The notes: generated by a model from the letters alone, not told the origin. A DNA stretch of 64,000 bases from Pelagibius sp040217155 (GCA_040217155.1 JAVJNS010000014.1:124001-188000), one strand, 5' to 3'. Shown: positions 51,418-60,006, counted from the stretch's first letter. Numbers and translations: made by a program.

Positions 51418-51978
51418 ATGACCGGTGCCGCGCAAACCTATCCTGCTCTGGTTCTCAACGCTGACTTTCGTCCGTTGAGCTACTTCCCGCTGTCGCTCTG
51501 GTGCTGGCAGGACTCGATCAAGGCCGTGTTCCTCGAACGGGTGAATATCGTCTCGGAATATGACGAGGTGGTGCATTCGCCGAGTTTCGAGATGAAGCTG
51601 CCCAGCGTGATTTCGCTGAAGCAGTACGTCAGCCTGGATCGTCGGCCCGCCTTCACACGATTCAACGTCTTTTTGCGCGATCGCTTCGAGTGCCAGTACT
51701 GCGGTGACGATTTCGTGGCGGAGGATCTGACCTTCGATCACATTGTCCCGCGGTCGCGCGGCGGGCGCACCTCCTGGGACAACGTGGTCACCGCCTGCCA
51801 GGAATGCAATCTGGTGAAGGGGAACCGGATGCTGCGGGAATCGGGGATGCGACTCCTGAAGCCGGTGGAAGAGCCGTCGACCTACCAGTTGCAGGAGAAC
51901 GGTCGAGGGTTCCCGCCAAATTTCCTCCACGAAAGTTGGCGGGATTTTCTTTACTGGGACAGCGAATTGGAATCCTGA
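51418..51978 (+). CDS. HNH endonuclease family protein
   Basis: 186 residues. The HNH zinc finger starts at 'RFECQYCGDDF' (C-x2-C), continues with 'DLTFDHIVPRSRGGRTSWDN' (His-Asn) and ends with the second pair 'VTACQECNLVKGNRM'. The N-terminal 'PALVLNADFRPLSYFPLSLW' and C-terminal 'FLYWDSELES' are common to a broadly conserved chromosomal family of unknown target. It is not linked to phage genes here. GGAG precedes the ATG. Confidence 0.85.
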   Translation: MTGAAQTYPALVLNADFRPLSYFPLSLWCWQDSIKAVFLERVNIVSEYDEVVHSPSFEMKLPSVISLKQYVSLDRRPAFTRFNVFLRDRFECQYCGDDFVAEDLTFDHIVPRSRGGRTSWDNVVTACQECNLVKGNRMLRESGMRLLKPVEEPSTYQLQENGRGFPPNFLHESWRDFLYWDSELES

Positions 51979-51997
51979 GCGGACTCCGCGTTTCGCG

Positions 51998-52570
51998 TCA
52001 CAGTCTTTCCGACAACCAGATGGCCAGACGCGAGCCGGCCTTCACCGCGCCACTCAGCAGTTCATAGCCCGGTGCCTCTTCGGCGCCGTGCTGCAGGCCG
52101 ATGTCGCGGTGTTCCAGCTCTTCCTGGCGGAAGGTCTCGATGGTGTCCTTCAGTTCCGCCTGATCCTCACCGAGCTGTTCGGCCTGGCCGGCGTAGTGTT
52201 CGTCGATGACTTCCTCGACCGCGACGGTGCAGGCCATGGCGGCCTGCTCGCCGAGCATCGCGGTGGCGGCACCGAGGGCAAAGCCGGCCATGTGCCAGAC
52301 CGGCTGCAGCAGGGTTGGACGCACCCGCTTCTCGACCAGCAGTTCTTCGAACCTGCGCAGGTGGACGAGTTCCTGCGCGTGCATGTGCTTCAGGACCGGG
52401 GCGGAGGCGCTTTTGCCGAGCACCGCTAGCTGGCCTTCGTAGATGCGCCGGGCGCCGTACTCGCCGGCGTGGTCGACGCGGATCATGCGGGCAAGTCGTT
52501 GCTCCGCATCGAGGTCACCCGGCAGGTAGCCGCGAGGCCCGCTATCCGCTTTTTCCGCTGTTTCATTCAT
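51998..52570 (-). CDS. coq7: Demethoxyubiquinone hydroxylase (COQ7 type)
   Basis: 190 residues from the ATG at 52570, which overlaps the dsbB stop by 4 bp; the open frame upstream is dsbB in another frame. It is a di-iron carboxylate protein: 'RMIRVDHAGEYGARRIYEGQ', 'HMHAQELVHLRRFEELL' and 'TFRQEELEHRDIGLQHGAEE' carry the E-x2-H motifs. It hydroxylates the ring in a late step of ubiquinone synthesis, pointing to aerobic respiration with Q. Confidence 0.92.
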   Translation of the reverse strand: MNETAEKADSGPRGYLPGDLDAEQRLARMIRVDHAGEYGARRIYEGQLAVLGKSASAPVLKHMHAQELVHLRRFEELLVEKRVRPTLLQPVWHMAGFALGAATAMLGEQAAMACTVAVEEVIDEHYAGQAEQLGEDQAELKDTIETFRQEELEHRDIGLQHGAEEAPGYELLSGAVKAGSRLAIWLSERL

Positions 52571-53085
52571 CGCGCACTTCCGCGTGTCGGGGTGGTGTTT
52601 TGTGACGCCGCCCAGAAGGATAGCGCGGCAAGCAGGACGCTCGCCAGGACGTTGTAGCCGGCGATGGAGATGCCGAAGAGGTCCCAGGGCACCTTGTCGC
52701 AAGGCGCAAAGGGCTGGTTCAACAGGATGTCGCGCAACTGATCCACGGTGGCGTTCTCGGGCAGAGCCGGGGCCTGGCATTCCGCCGTTCCCTGCCACCA
52801 CATGTTCTCGACGCCGACATGGAAGACGGCGATGGCGCTGCCGGCCAGAAAGCCCAGGCCGCTGCCGAGCAGAAAAAGGCGCCGGCCCAACGGGCTTGCC
52901 GAGAAAATGAAAGCGAAGGCGGCCAGGGCCATGGCGACGCCATAGGCGTAGCGCTGGTAGATGCAAAGCACGCAGGGATAGAGTCCGCCCCAGTACTGCG
53001 AGGCGAGAGCGGTGCCGAGCGCGCCGAGACAGGCGGCGACCAGCAGAGCCGGCATGGCACGGGGGTGGCGCAGAGAAAGAAGCAT
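52567..53085 (-). CDS. dsbB: Disulfide bond formation protein B
   Basis: 172 residues, four membrane helices. The first periplasmic loop has 'LYPCVLCIYQRYAY' (C-x2-C) and the second has the cysteines in 'AECQAPALPENAT' and 'NQPFAPCDKVPWDLFGIS', all four redox cysteines of DsbB. It reoxidises DsbA-type proteins and passes electrons to ubiquinone, whose synthesis enzyme COQ7 is encoded next in a coupled arrangement. A DedA-like gene lies just upstream on the same strand. Confidence 0.9.
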   Translation of the reverse strand: MLLSLRHPRAMPALLVAACLGALGTALASQYWGGLYPCVLCIYQRYAYGVAMALAAFAFIFSASPLGRRLFLLGSGLGFLAGSAIAVFHVGVENMWWQGTAECQAPALPENATVDQLRDILLNQPFAPCDKVPWDLFGISIAGYNVLASVLLAALSFWAASQNTTPTRGSAR

Positions 53086-53100
53086 CGAAATTGTCTCATG

Positions 53101-53682
53101 TTACAGCAGATAGCGCAGGGCGATGAAACCGCCAAGCAGCAGAACGAAGAATAAGATGGTCAGTTGCGGCAGGTAGCGCTCGATGAACCCTCGGATCGGG
53201 GGGCCGAAATGCCACAGCAATGCCGCCAGCAGGAAGAAGCGCGCACCGCGCGAGATCACCGAGGCGATCATGAAGACGCCGAAATTCAGATCCATGACGC
53301 CGGAAGTGATGGTGATCACCTTATAGGGAAAGGGCGTGAAACCGGCGCCGGCGACGATCCAGGCGCCCCATTTCTCATAACCGGCCTTGAACTCCTGGTA
53401 GCGGTCCAGATAGCCATAGAATTCGACGATCGGCTGCCCAAGCGTATCGAACAGCAGCGCGCCGATGGCATAGCCCGCCACTCCGCCGGCGACGGAGGCC
53501 AGAGTGCAGACCGCGGCGATCAGCCAGGCACGCTGGCGTGCCGCCAGAATCATCGGGATAAGCAGAACGTCGGGCGGGATCGGGAAGATCGAGGATTCTG
53601 CAAAGGAGATGACGGCCAGCGCCCAAAGCGCATAGGGCCGGGCGGCCAGTTCCATGGTCCAATCATAGAGTCGCCGCAGCAC
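53101..53682 (-). CDS. YqaA family (VTT/DedA-like) membrane protein
   Basis: 193 residues with about five helices. 'ALAVISFAESSIFPIPPDVL' and 'GAWIVAGAGFTPFPYKVITI' and 'FGVFMIASVISRGARFFLLA' carry the VTT-domain motifs (E-x-x-x-P-x-P and G-x-T-P-x-P-x-K-x-x-x-x-x-x-G). Proteins of this superfamily move lipids between membrane leaflets. It ends 15 bp before dsbB on the same strand. Confidence 0.85.
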   Translation of the reverse strand: MLRRLYDWTMELAARPYALWALAVISFAESSIFPIPPDVLLIPMILAARQRAWLIAAVCTLASVAGGVAGYAIGALLFDTLGQPIVEFYGYLDRYQEFKAGYEKWGAWIVAGAGFTPFPYKVITITSGVMDLNFGVFMIASVISRGARFFLLAALLWHFGPPIRGFIERYLPQLTILFFVLLLGGFIALRYLL

Positions 53683-53846
53683 GCCCGATCAGACCTCTCG
53701 CGATTGGCAGGGCTTGTCCGGCGCGCCAAGCCGCGCCAGCAAGCCGTTTAGCAGGGTCAGTTCACGGGGGCAACCGGTCAGAGAAGGTGCTAGACTCGGT
53801 TAAGGAGCGAATTTGAAACAATCACCCGGGCTGACCGCGACACCGC

Positions 53847-54251
53847 ATGCAAGAGCACGCAGAGATTCTTTTCGTCAATGAAGCCTTCTATTTCGCCTTT
53901 CAGATGAAAGACATCGAAGCGATGGAAGATATTTGGGCGCGGCATGCCCCCGTGGCCTGCACCCACCCCGGCTGGCCGTGCCTGAGCGGGCGTGACCAGG
54001 TGATGCAAAGCTGGTCGGCGATCTTTGCCAACCCGGACGCCCAGACCGTGACCTGCCGCGGCGCGACAGCTCGGCGCTACGGCGAGGCCGCCTTCGTCAC
54101 CTGCTACGAGGTAATCGGTGACAGCCTCCTGGCGGCGACCAACTTCCTGGTTCGTGAGGCGGGCGCCTGGAAGATGGTGCATCATCAGGCCGGCCCTTGC
54201 CACGCGCCGCCGTCGGATTTGGCCGAAGAAGAAGAAGCCTCTCTGCAATAG
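53847..54251 (+). CDS. Nuclear transport factor 2-like (SnoaL) fold protein
   Basis: 134 residues: 'VNEAFYFAFQMKDIEAMEDI', 'WARHAPVACTHPGWPCLSGR', 'VMQSWSAIFANP' and 'VREAGAWKMVHHQAGPCHAP'. This is the cone-shaped NTF2-like fold of a small family with conserved His and Trp. Many are of unknown role; no catalytic set can be named. It stands alone between divergent and convergent neighbours. Confidence 0.8.
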   Translation: MQEHAEILFVNEAFYFAFQMKDIEAMEDIWARHAPVACTHPGWPCLSGRDQVMQSWSAIFANPDAQTVTCRGATARRYGEAAFVTCYEVIGDSLLAATNFLVREAGAWKMVHHQAGPCHAPPSDLAEEEEASLQ

Positions 54252-54273
54252 CCGCCGCTCGACCGGCAGGTGG

Positions 54274-54780
54274 CTAGATCAATTCGACGTGCTCGGCCAT
54301 CGGCCCTTTTTGACCCATGCGCGTCTGCAGGCGCACACGCTGGTTGGGTTGCAAGGCCGGCAGGCCGAAGCGCTCCAGGGTGCGGCCGGACACGAAGACG
54401 TCCTTGCCGCCGTTGTCCGGGATGACGAATCCAAAACCTTTCTCGGCGTTGAAGAACTTGACCGTGCCCTCGACGGTTTCAACCTCTCCTTCGCCGCCGG
54501 CGGAAGCATCGGCGAGCGGTGCCGCGCCGGCCTCAACGGAGTGGATCGCCGCCACCTGCAAGCCTTTGCGGCCCTGCATCAGGTCGCAGACAATGCTGGT
54601 TCCTTCATAGAGTTCGCGATTTCCGGATCGCTCCACCACCGAGATGTGCAGGAAGGCGTCCGGTGCACCCTCGCTCAACTGAACGAAACCAAAGCCCTTG
54701 GTCACGTTGAACCACTTGACCACGGCGGTGACGTTGCGATGGGTGATCTCTTCCCGATCGAATTCGTGCTCATTCGTCAT
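54274..54780 (-). CDS. Two-domain cold-shock protein
   Basis: 168 residues from the ATG at 54780 (a GTG four codons earlier is possible). Two cold-shock domains: residues about 16-75 ('VVKWFNVTKGFGFVQLSEGA', 'DAFLHISVVERSG') and about 105-168 ('TVKFFNAEKGFGFVIPDNGG', 'KDVFVSGRTLERFGLPALQP'). Both keep the RNP1 aromatics KGFGFV; the second has lost the His of the RNP2 motif (VFVSG instead of VFVHI). Tandem CSD proteins are typical of alphaproteobacteria and act as RNA chaperones or transcription antiterminators. Confidence 0.9.
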   Translation of the reverse strand: MTNEHEFDREEITHRNVTAVVKWFNVTKGFGFVQLSEGAPDAFLHISVVERSGNRELYEGTSIVCDLMQGRKGLQVAAIHSVEAGAAPLADASAGGEGEVETVEGTVKFFNAEKGFGFVIPDNGGKDVFVSGRTLERFGLPALQPNQRVRLQTRMGQKGPMAEHVELI

Positions 54781-54792
54781 TACAACGGCCAC

Positions 54793-55394
54793 TCCACAAG
54801 ACAGGCAGGGAAGGCCCTTTCCTACGTCCTGCAGCCATCGCAGTGCGGAGCAGTCCGGCGGCGGTTTTAACGCCCTGTCCGCAATCTCCGAACCCGTTTA
54901 CTTGAGAGTGGCCTCTCGTGCCCGGTGAAGGCAAACCGGCGGGACCAGCCGTGCGGCCCGCAGTCGCGATGCCAAGTTCTTCCCTTTACGGCGCGGGGAC
55001 GCGGCCCTCGCGCCTATCCACCATCGATGTTCCCCACTCCATGCTCTACCTAGCCTCTGTGCGCTGCGGCGGGCACCGCATCACCGCCTCTACAGTCGTC
55101 AAGTAAACCTACTCAAGACGGACAGTGCTTAGTCAAGAGATACAAACGGTGCGTAGCCTGGGCACGTCACATTTAAACGCGTCTACCAAAACAGTGCCAT
55201 AGAAAAGCGTGACAGGAACGGCGGCGCGCAGGCATCAAGGCGCTGAGGAAGACGGTGACATGCACCGCAGCTCTGCGGATTTCCTGGTTTTCAACGCAGT
55301 CACCAGTTGCCAAGCCTGCGGCCCTGGTTATGATGCGCTCCGGCCAAGCGGCAGCGGATTCCCGCCGCGCCTGCTTGCCAGCCCGCTTGCCGGG
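54793..55394. other. Gap between cold-shock gene and tRNA-Leu
   Basis: About 600 bp with no gene I can support. The first 100 bp should hold the promoter and leader of the cold-shock gene on the minus strand. The middle (55090-55210) is A+T-richer and could contain the tRNA promoter. ORFs of 60-80 codons here show no protein-like composition or ribosome sites. Confidence 0.4.
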
Positions 55395-55481
55395 GCCCCT
55401 GTGGCGGAATTGGTAGACGCGACAGACTCAAAATCTGTTTCTCGCAAGGGAGTGCCTGTTCGAGTCAGGCCAGGGGCACCA
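55395..55481 (+). tRNA. tRNA-Leu (anticodon CAA)
   Basis: The acceptor stem GCCCCTG (55395-55401) pairs with CAGGGGC (55471-55477), followed by A and an encoded CCA. The D arm is 'GGCGGAATTGGTAGACGC'; the anticodon stem ACAGA/TCTGT encloses loop CTCAAAA with anticodon CAA at 55429-55431. A long variable arm and T loop GTTCGAGTC complete a class II tRNA. It reads UUG codons. Confidence 0.95.
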
Positions 55482-55761
55482 ATCGGACTCTCCACCACAT
55501 CAGGCAATCTTTTCAGGTTCCACACCTGCCATTGCCGTCGACGGTATCATTCGACACAATGCAGCGTATCTGCAAGACCTGACCCCGAAAATGACTGCTT
55601 TGGCGACACTTGGCGAGGGGAGGTTTGGTCACCGTTCGGCTTGCCGCGCCGGTCGCTGATATACGGCATCGATTGATGCGGCGGCAGGCTTTGATAAGCT
55701 GTCTCGGCGACGCGTCGCCGCTCGCGACGGCTCATTTGCTCCCGCTGTGGTCTCGCATCTT

Positions 55762-56556
55762 ATGACAGCCACCACCAAGACGTCTCCGTCTCTGCCTCGG
55801 GCGGCGCTCGTGACCGGCGCCGCCAGGCGCATCGGCGCGGCGCTGGCGCGTGACCTGGCGGCGGCGGGCTGGGCGGTGGCGGTGCACTACCGGACCTCGG
55901 CGGCGGATGCGGAAGCCGTTTGCGCCGGGATCGCGGCGGCCGGCGGCCGCGCGATCCCGCTGCAGGCCGATCTGCGCGAGGAAGCCGCCCTGGTGCGGCT
56001 CGTCGATACGGCGGCGGCGCAACTGGGCCCGATCGGCCTGCTGGTCAACAATGCGGCGGTGTTCGAGTTTGACGATATCGAGAGTTGCGATCGGGCAAGC
56101 TGGGACCGGCATCTCGAGACCAACCTGCGCGCGCCCTTTGTGCTGACGCAGCGGTTCGCGGAAAACCTGCCCGAATCCGCAAAAGGCTTGGTAGTAAACC
56201 TCCTCGACACCCGGGTCTGGCACCTCTCGCCGGGCTATCTCAGTTACACCCTGTCCAAAGCCGGGCTCTGGACCTTGACCCAGACGCTGGCGCAGGCGTT
56301 GGCGCCGCGCGTCCGGGTCAACGCCATCGGCCCGGGACCGACGCTGCCGTCGCGCGGCCAGAGCCAGTCCGATTTCGAGGCGCGCCGCGCCGCGCTGCCG
56401 CTTGGTGACGGTGCCGGACTCGAGGAGATCTGCTCCGCCCTGAGGTTCCTCGTTTCCGCCGAGTCGATGACCGGCCAGATGATCGGTCTCGACGGCGGTG
56501 ATCACTTGAGCCGAAGTCAGCCGGCGCAGGGCACCACGCTGCCTGAGGGAAGCTGA
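55762..56556 (+). CDS. SDR family oxidoreductase (pteridine reductase/FolM-like)
   Basis: 264 residues from the ATG at 55762 (GTG at 55747 also possible). The N terminus 'AALVTGAARRIGAALARDLA' is the cofactor loop, with the T-G-A-A-R-R-I-G form typical of FolM/PTR1-like reductases. 'PIGLLVNNAAVFEFDDI', 'VVNLLDTRVWHLSPGYLSY' and 'YTLSKAGLWTLTQTLAQALA' (Tyr-x3-Lys), then 'RVNAIGPGPTLPS' match that group too. It may reduce dihydrobiopterin or folate. A perfect 14-bp palindrome, GGCGACGCGTCGCC, lies at 55706-55719 upstream. Confidence 0.85.
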   Translation: MTATTKTSPSLPRAALVTGAARRIGAALARDLAAAGWAVAVHYRTSAADAEAVCAGIAAAGGRAIPLQADLREEAALVRLVDTAAAQLGPIGLLVNNAAVFEFDDIESCDRASWDRHLETNLRAPFVLTQRFAENLPESAKGLVVNLLDTRVWHLSPGYLSYTLSKAGLWTLTQTLAQALAPRVRVNAIGPGPTLPSRGQSQSDFEARRAALPLGDGAGLEEICSALRFLVSAESMTGQMIGLDGGDHLSRSQPAQGTTLPEGS

Positions 56557-56696
56557 GTTGCTCCATCCCGCCGCCGTTTGTGTGGGGATGATTCCTGCCG
56601 CGGCCGCGTAGTGCAGATGTCAGGCTGCATAAGTCCCCAGGGCCAGGGAGCGAACTCCGGGCGGCCGGCCGAGGATGAAACTCGGAGGAGGCTTTG

Positions 56697-57152
56697 ATGT
56701 CCGCAACTAAGCGTTACGCGACGATCTCAGGCGGCAAACAGGACAAGCTGAAGTCCATGGCAGCGGGTTGTCTTGCGGCGGCGATACTGGCCGCAGGCCT
56801 TGCTGCGGCGACGCCGGCAGCCGGAGCATCTCGGTACCAAGTCGCGCCGGCGGTAACGCTCACAGCCGATCGGGCAGATCAACGACTGCACCAAGTGCGC
56901 CACTGGAAGCCGCAAAAGCAGCGGCATTGGCGGCATCGCCACCATAGGCGGCCAGCACATCGCCAAGGCCGGCCGCGTCACCGCGGGTCCTGGGACTACG
57001 GCCCTGCCGCACGCGCCTGCCACCCGGTCCAGCGCATCAATTATTTTCATGGCCGCAAGGCGCTGGTGGGCGGCATCCTCTGCTATGATCGGCGCGGGCG
57101 TGGCTATGTGCTGCGCGGCAGTCGCCATATCATCCGATACTTGTATCGTTGA
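56697..57152 (+). CDS. Exported His/Arg-rich small protein of unknown function
   Basis: 151 residues from the ATG at 56697, preceded by GGAGGAGG. A hydrophobic stretch (about 22-45) ending 'AAGAS' looks like a signal peptide. Residues about 70-100 are very rich in His and Arg ('HWRHRHHRRPAHRQGRPRHR'), and the C-terminal 'CHPVQRINYFHGRKALVGGI' then 'LCYDRRGRGYVLRGSRHI' resembles small exported proteins near BA14K or RcnB-like families. The His-rich part could bind Ni, Cu or Zn; this is speculation from composition. Confidence 0.65.
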   Translation: MSATKRYATISGGKQDKLKSMAAGCLAAAILAAGLAAATPAAGASRYQVAPAVTLTADRADQRLHQVRHWKPQKQRHWRHRHHRRPAHRQGRPRHRGSWDYGPAARACHPVQRINYFHGRKALVGGILCYDRRGRGYVLRGSRHIIRYLYR

Positions 57153-57275
57153 TCTGCTGGGCGCTTTCAAAGTAACGACTTCAGGTTGCAAATTTTACGC
57201 TTTCGGCGTTCATTCCTCAGGATGTTCGGCCTATGCTGATCGCCGGGTTGGATTCTATCGCCGGGAGCACCATTC

Positions 57276-58415
57276 TTGGGAAAGGCAGGCAATCAGCGAC
57301 CGGGGAGTCTTTTCCTGGATGCCCAGCACCAACTGCGCCAGCCTTTAAACGTCATCAGCCTGCTGATCGGCGAATTGCAGGAGGCGGCTGGCGCACGAGA
57401 CCGCCAAGCGATCATCGAAGACATGCGCTATGCGTTGCAGCTGTCGAGTACATGGCTGGACTCACTTGCCGATCTTGAAAAGGCTGAACTCGGACTGCTG
57501 CGACTTCAAGTCCAAGACGTGCCGCTGCAACAGGTGTTCGCGCGGCTGTCCGACGACTTCGCCGAATACTTCGATGACCTTGGGCTTGAATTCCGAATTG
57601 TCGCAACGGGGTTGGTAGCGCGCGACGACCCCATATTGTTGCGTCGCATCATCGGAATTTTGCTCGAGAATGCGGGGAAGTTCACGCGCCGGGGCAAGGT
57701 GCTGCTTGGCTGCCGGCACACAGCGGGGCGGCTGCGGATCGAAGTCTGGGACAGCGGCCTGGGTATTGCCGAAGCAGAAGCGGAGCGGCTTTTCGAGCCC
57801 TTTTTCCGTTTGGACAACGAGGTGCGCCCGCGCGACCGCGGCCTCGGCCTCGGCCTCACTTATGCCAGGTACTTGGCCGAACTCGCGGGTAACGAGCTCA
57901 GAATGACCTCCAAACCAGGCCGAGGCTCGTGCTTTTCGCTGTCGCTGCGGCGTGCAGATCCCGCCGCCGCCCGTGGGGTCGGGCCCGGCTCGACTCAGGT
58001 CAAAATCGAAACGGCCGGCGCCGGCACGGCAGATGCGCCACTGGATTCGCTTCCGGTCAACCCTCTGGAAGGCGCTACGGTCGTCTTGCTGGCGGGCCGA
58101 AGTTCAGGGGAACTGTTGGGGCGATTTCCTGCCTGGGGGGCCCATGCGAAGATTGTAACGGCAGAGGAACTGGCGGCGGCGCTGCGCGACGCCCCCGATC
58201 TGCTCATCGCCGACCAATCGGCTTTCGACGCCTGCGGAAGCTGGGACTTGCTGCGCCAATCCGATGCTCAAGTCCCGGTGATCCAGATCGCGGACCACCT
58301 TGAGCCGGGCACGGCCGGAGCGCATCCCCAAGGCATCAAAGCGCACTTTCTGGAGCGCCCGGTAAAGGCCGCCAAGTTGCGATCGCTTTGCCACTTTGTC
58401 CTGACCCACCGCTGA
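57276..58415 (+). CDS. Sensor histidine kinase with decayed C-terminal receiver
   Basis: 379 residues starting at a TTG behind GGGAG. There is no membrane segment. The phospho-acceptor His is in 'FLDAQHQLRQPLNVISLLIG' (about residue 18); the ATPase boxes are N 'GILLENAGKFT', G1 'DSGLGIA', F 'LFEPFFRL' and G2 'RGLGLGLTYARYLAEL'. From about 270 a receiver-like fold follows, with the Asp in 'DLLIADQS'. The acidic pair is replaced ('VVLLAGRSS') and the Lys is Arg ('FLERPVK'). It converges on a LuxR-type regulator gene, a likely partner. The input is unknown, possibly cytoplasmic. Confidence 0.85.
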   Translation: MGKAGNQRPGSLFLDAQHQLRQPLNVISLLIGELQEAAGARDRQAIIEDMRYALQLSSTWLDSLADLEKAELGLLRLQVQDVPLQQVFARLSDDFAEYFDDLGLEFRIVATGLVARDDPILLRRIIGILLENAGKFTRRGKVLLGCRHTAGRLRIEVWDSGLGIAEAEAERLFEPFFRLDNEVRPRDRGLGLGLTYARYLAELAGNELRMTSKPGRGSCFSLSLRRADPAAARGVGPGSTQVKIETAGAGTADAPLDSLPVNPLEGATVVLLAGRSSGELLGRFPAWGAHAKIVTAEELAAALRDAPDLLIADQSAFDACGSWDLLRQSDAQVPVIQIADHLEPGTAGAHPQGIKAHFLERPVKAAKLRSLCHFVLTHR

Positions 58416-58474
58416 AACCGTGAGCTGTTGAGACCGGCCGCCGGCGCGCCGGCTCGAGTCCAGAGCGACCCTGG

Positions 58475-59155
58475 TCAGAAATTCACGGCTTCGGCGTCAT
58501 CCAGGGCCCGCACCTGTGCCGCGGCGCTGATGGCCGCCTGGGTGCGGCTGTCGAGATTGAGACGCTTGACGATCGCCGAGACGTGCACGCGCACAGTATG
58601 CTCGGAAAGTCCAAGTGCCTGCGCCACCTGGGCATTCGACATGCCTTGGCCGAGATGCTTGTAGACCTGCAACTGGCGCTTGGTCAGGGCATTGGCGACG
58701 TCTTCAAGAGACTTCTCGTTGCCGAAGGCATAAACCTGCACCTTCTTGGCCGGATTGGTCTGCTCCAACAGCCGGCGCGGAAAGGCCACACCCCCGGCGA
58801 GAACCGTCTGCAAGGCGGACTCGATCTCATCGCTTTGCGCCGATTTCGGGATGTATCCCATGGCGCCAGCCTCGATACAGCGCAGAATTTCTTCGCGATC
58901 CTCGATGGCCGACATCACAACAACAGGCACCTGGGGCAAACATTCGCGCATAGCGCGAAGGCCTTCAAAGCGCTTCATGCCTGGCATCAGAAGATCCAGG
59001 ATGATCAGATCGAGATCTGAATTGTCGGAGGCAAGTTCCAAGGCCTGGCGAAAGTCCGCCGCTTCAAGCAGCTCGCTCCCACGCTCCAAACGGTCAATCA
59101 GGTGCCTGGCGGCGCTGCGTGTAATCCAGTGGTCGTCGGCGTAGAGGACTTTCAT
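58475..59155 (-). CDS. LuxR-type (NarL/FixJ) response regulator
   Basis: 226 residues. Receiver: 'MKVLYADDHWITRSAARHLI' (acidic pair), Asp in 'LDLIILDLLMPGM', Ser in 'VVVMSAIED' and Lys in 'GYIPKSAQSDEI'. Helix-turn-helix: 'LTKRQLQVYKHLGQGMSNAQ' and 'VAQALGLSEHTVRVHVSAIV'. All phosphorylation residues are intact. It lies 59 bp from the end of the kinase gene, tail to tail. Confidence 0.92.
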   Translation of the reverse strand: MKVLYADDHWITRSAARHLIDRLERGSELLEAADFRQALELASDNSDLDLIILDLLMPGMKRFEGLRAMRECLPQVPVVVMSAIEDREEILRCIEAGAMGYIPKSAQSDEIESALQTVLAGGVAFPRRLLEQTNPAKKVQVYAFGNEKSLEDVANALTKRQLQVYKHLGQGMSNAQVAQALGLSEHTVRVHVSAIVKRLNLDSRTQAAISAAAQVRALDDAEAVNF

Positions 59156-59536
59156 AGTTTAGAGAACCCTGAAATTCGTTGCGATTTCCCGCCTAACAGT
59201 GAGGACGGTATTCTTCGAACCGGGTGCCAGTTTACGCTCCCCCAAGCGCCTCTGCATGAAATCTATAATGGCCGACCATCTTGGTCCAGTCCATCATGAC
59301 AATCAGACCAACTGACACTCCTGTACTCTGGTATAATGTATAATCCGAGTTTTGGCTGACATTTCAACTAGAAAACGAATACGGTTGAATGATTGACCAG
59401 ATCACCAACTCCCTGAACAACGGCGCCCGATAAGGCACAGCACTGCGGTACTGGGAGGAATTTCCCATGAGATCGCAGCGTCTCCCCATTCTTGCGGCGT
59501 CTTGTCGAAGGCATGTAGGTGATCCTGCGGCATTGT
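59156..59536. other. Gap between two response regulator genes; possible promoter and micro-ORF
   Basis: About 380 bp. Overlapping TATAAT hexamers at 59332-59337 and 59339-59344 look like a sigma-70 -10 region on the plus strand. At 59467 an ATG behind GGGAGGAA opens 35 codons ('MRSQRLPILAASCRRHVGDP...') that run into the antisense of the next regulator's end. It may be a leader peptide or chance. Nothing else is supported. Confidence 0.25.
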
Positions 59537-59950
59537 TTAGACGCCCCCTCCGAGAGCGTCTAGGAACGAACTGACGTTAACAGGTTTGCGTAGAAGCTGA
59601 AATCCCGCTCCGACAACCCTCTGGGCAACCTCATCGGAAAGATCGCCGGTTACGATCATGCCCGGTATCGCCGAGTCGGCAGCCTCGCAAACGGCTTGAG
59701 TGGCGGTCAGGCCATCCTCGTCGCGGGTCAACCAGTAGTCTGCGATCACACAGGTTGGGGATAGATTCCGCGCGGAGATTGCAGCCAGGACTTCACGGCT
59801 GCTGGTGCCGGACACGACCTCAGCGCCGAAACGGCGCAGCATGCGCTCGGTGGCGCGGCGGACCAGATCGTCGTCTTCGAGCAAGACAATGACCTTTCCG
59901 GCGAGACTTCCCGCATGCCGCAGTTCCTTGGAGGTTTGCATCGATGCCAT
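59537..59950 (-). CDS. Single-domain response regulator
   Basis: 137 residues from the ATG at 59950. The receiver has 'KVIVLLEDDDLVRRATERML' (acidic pair), Asp in 'CVIADYWLTRDEDGL', Thr in 'GMIVTGDLSDE' and Lys in 'LLRKPVNVSSF'. There is no output domain. The type resembles the receiver of hybrid kinases such as those near FixL-like systems ('YRLPGGxDGL' class). The start region lies in a 22-bp tandem repeat, so the true start codon is uncertain; ATG at 59941 is an alternative. Confidence 0.82.
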   Translation of the reverse strand: MASMQTSKELRHAGSLAGKVIVLLEDDDLVRRATERMLRRFGAEVVSGTSSREVLAAISARNLSPTCVIADYWLTRDEDGLTATQAVCEAADSAIPGMIVTGDLSDEVAQRVVGAGFQLLRKPVNVSSFLDALGGGV

Positions 59951-60006
59951 TGTCCAAGAGAATCGATGTCGTTGTCCAAGAGAATCGATGTCGTTGTCCA
60001 AGGGAA
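59941..60006. repeat. Three tandem copies of a 22-bp unit
   Basis: Copies at 59941-59962, 59963-59984 and 59985-60006 share TCGATGTCGTTGTCCAAG plus AGAA; the first differs at two bases and the third at one. They cover the start and upstream region of the response regulator gene. Repeat number could change its promoter spacing or N terminus. Confidence 0.85.

Noticed and set aside
51418..51978. HNH gene as part of a homing or restriction element
   Set aside because: It is a widespread chromosomal HNH family with normal base composition and no modification or mobility partner next to it.
55328..55525. A minus-strand 65-codon frame with 'GLTRTGTPLRETDFESV'
   Set aside because: This is the familiar translation of the antisense strand of a leucine tRNA gene.
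59467..59574. 35-codon ORF with a good ribosome site
   Set aside because: It overlaps the 3' end of a response regulator in antisense and has no recognisable features; kept only as a remark in the gap entry.
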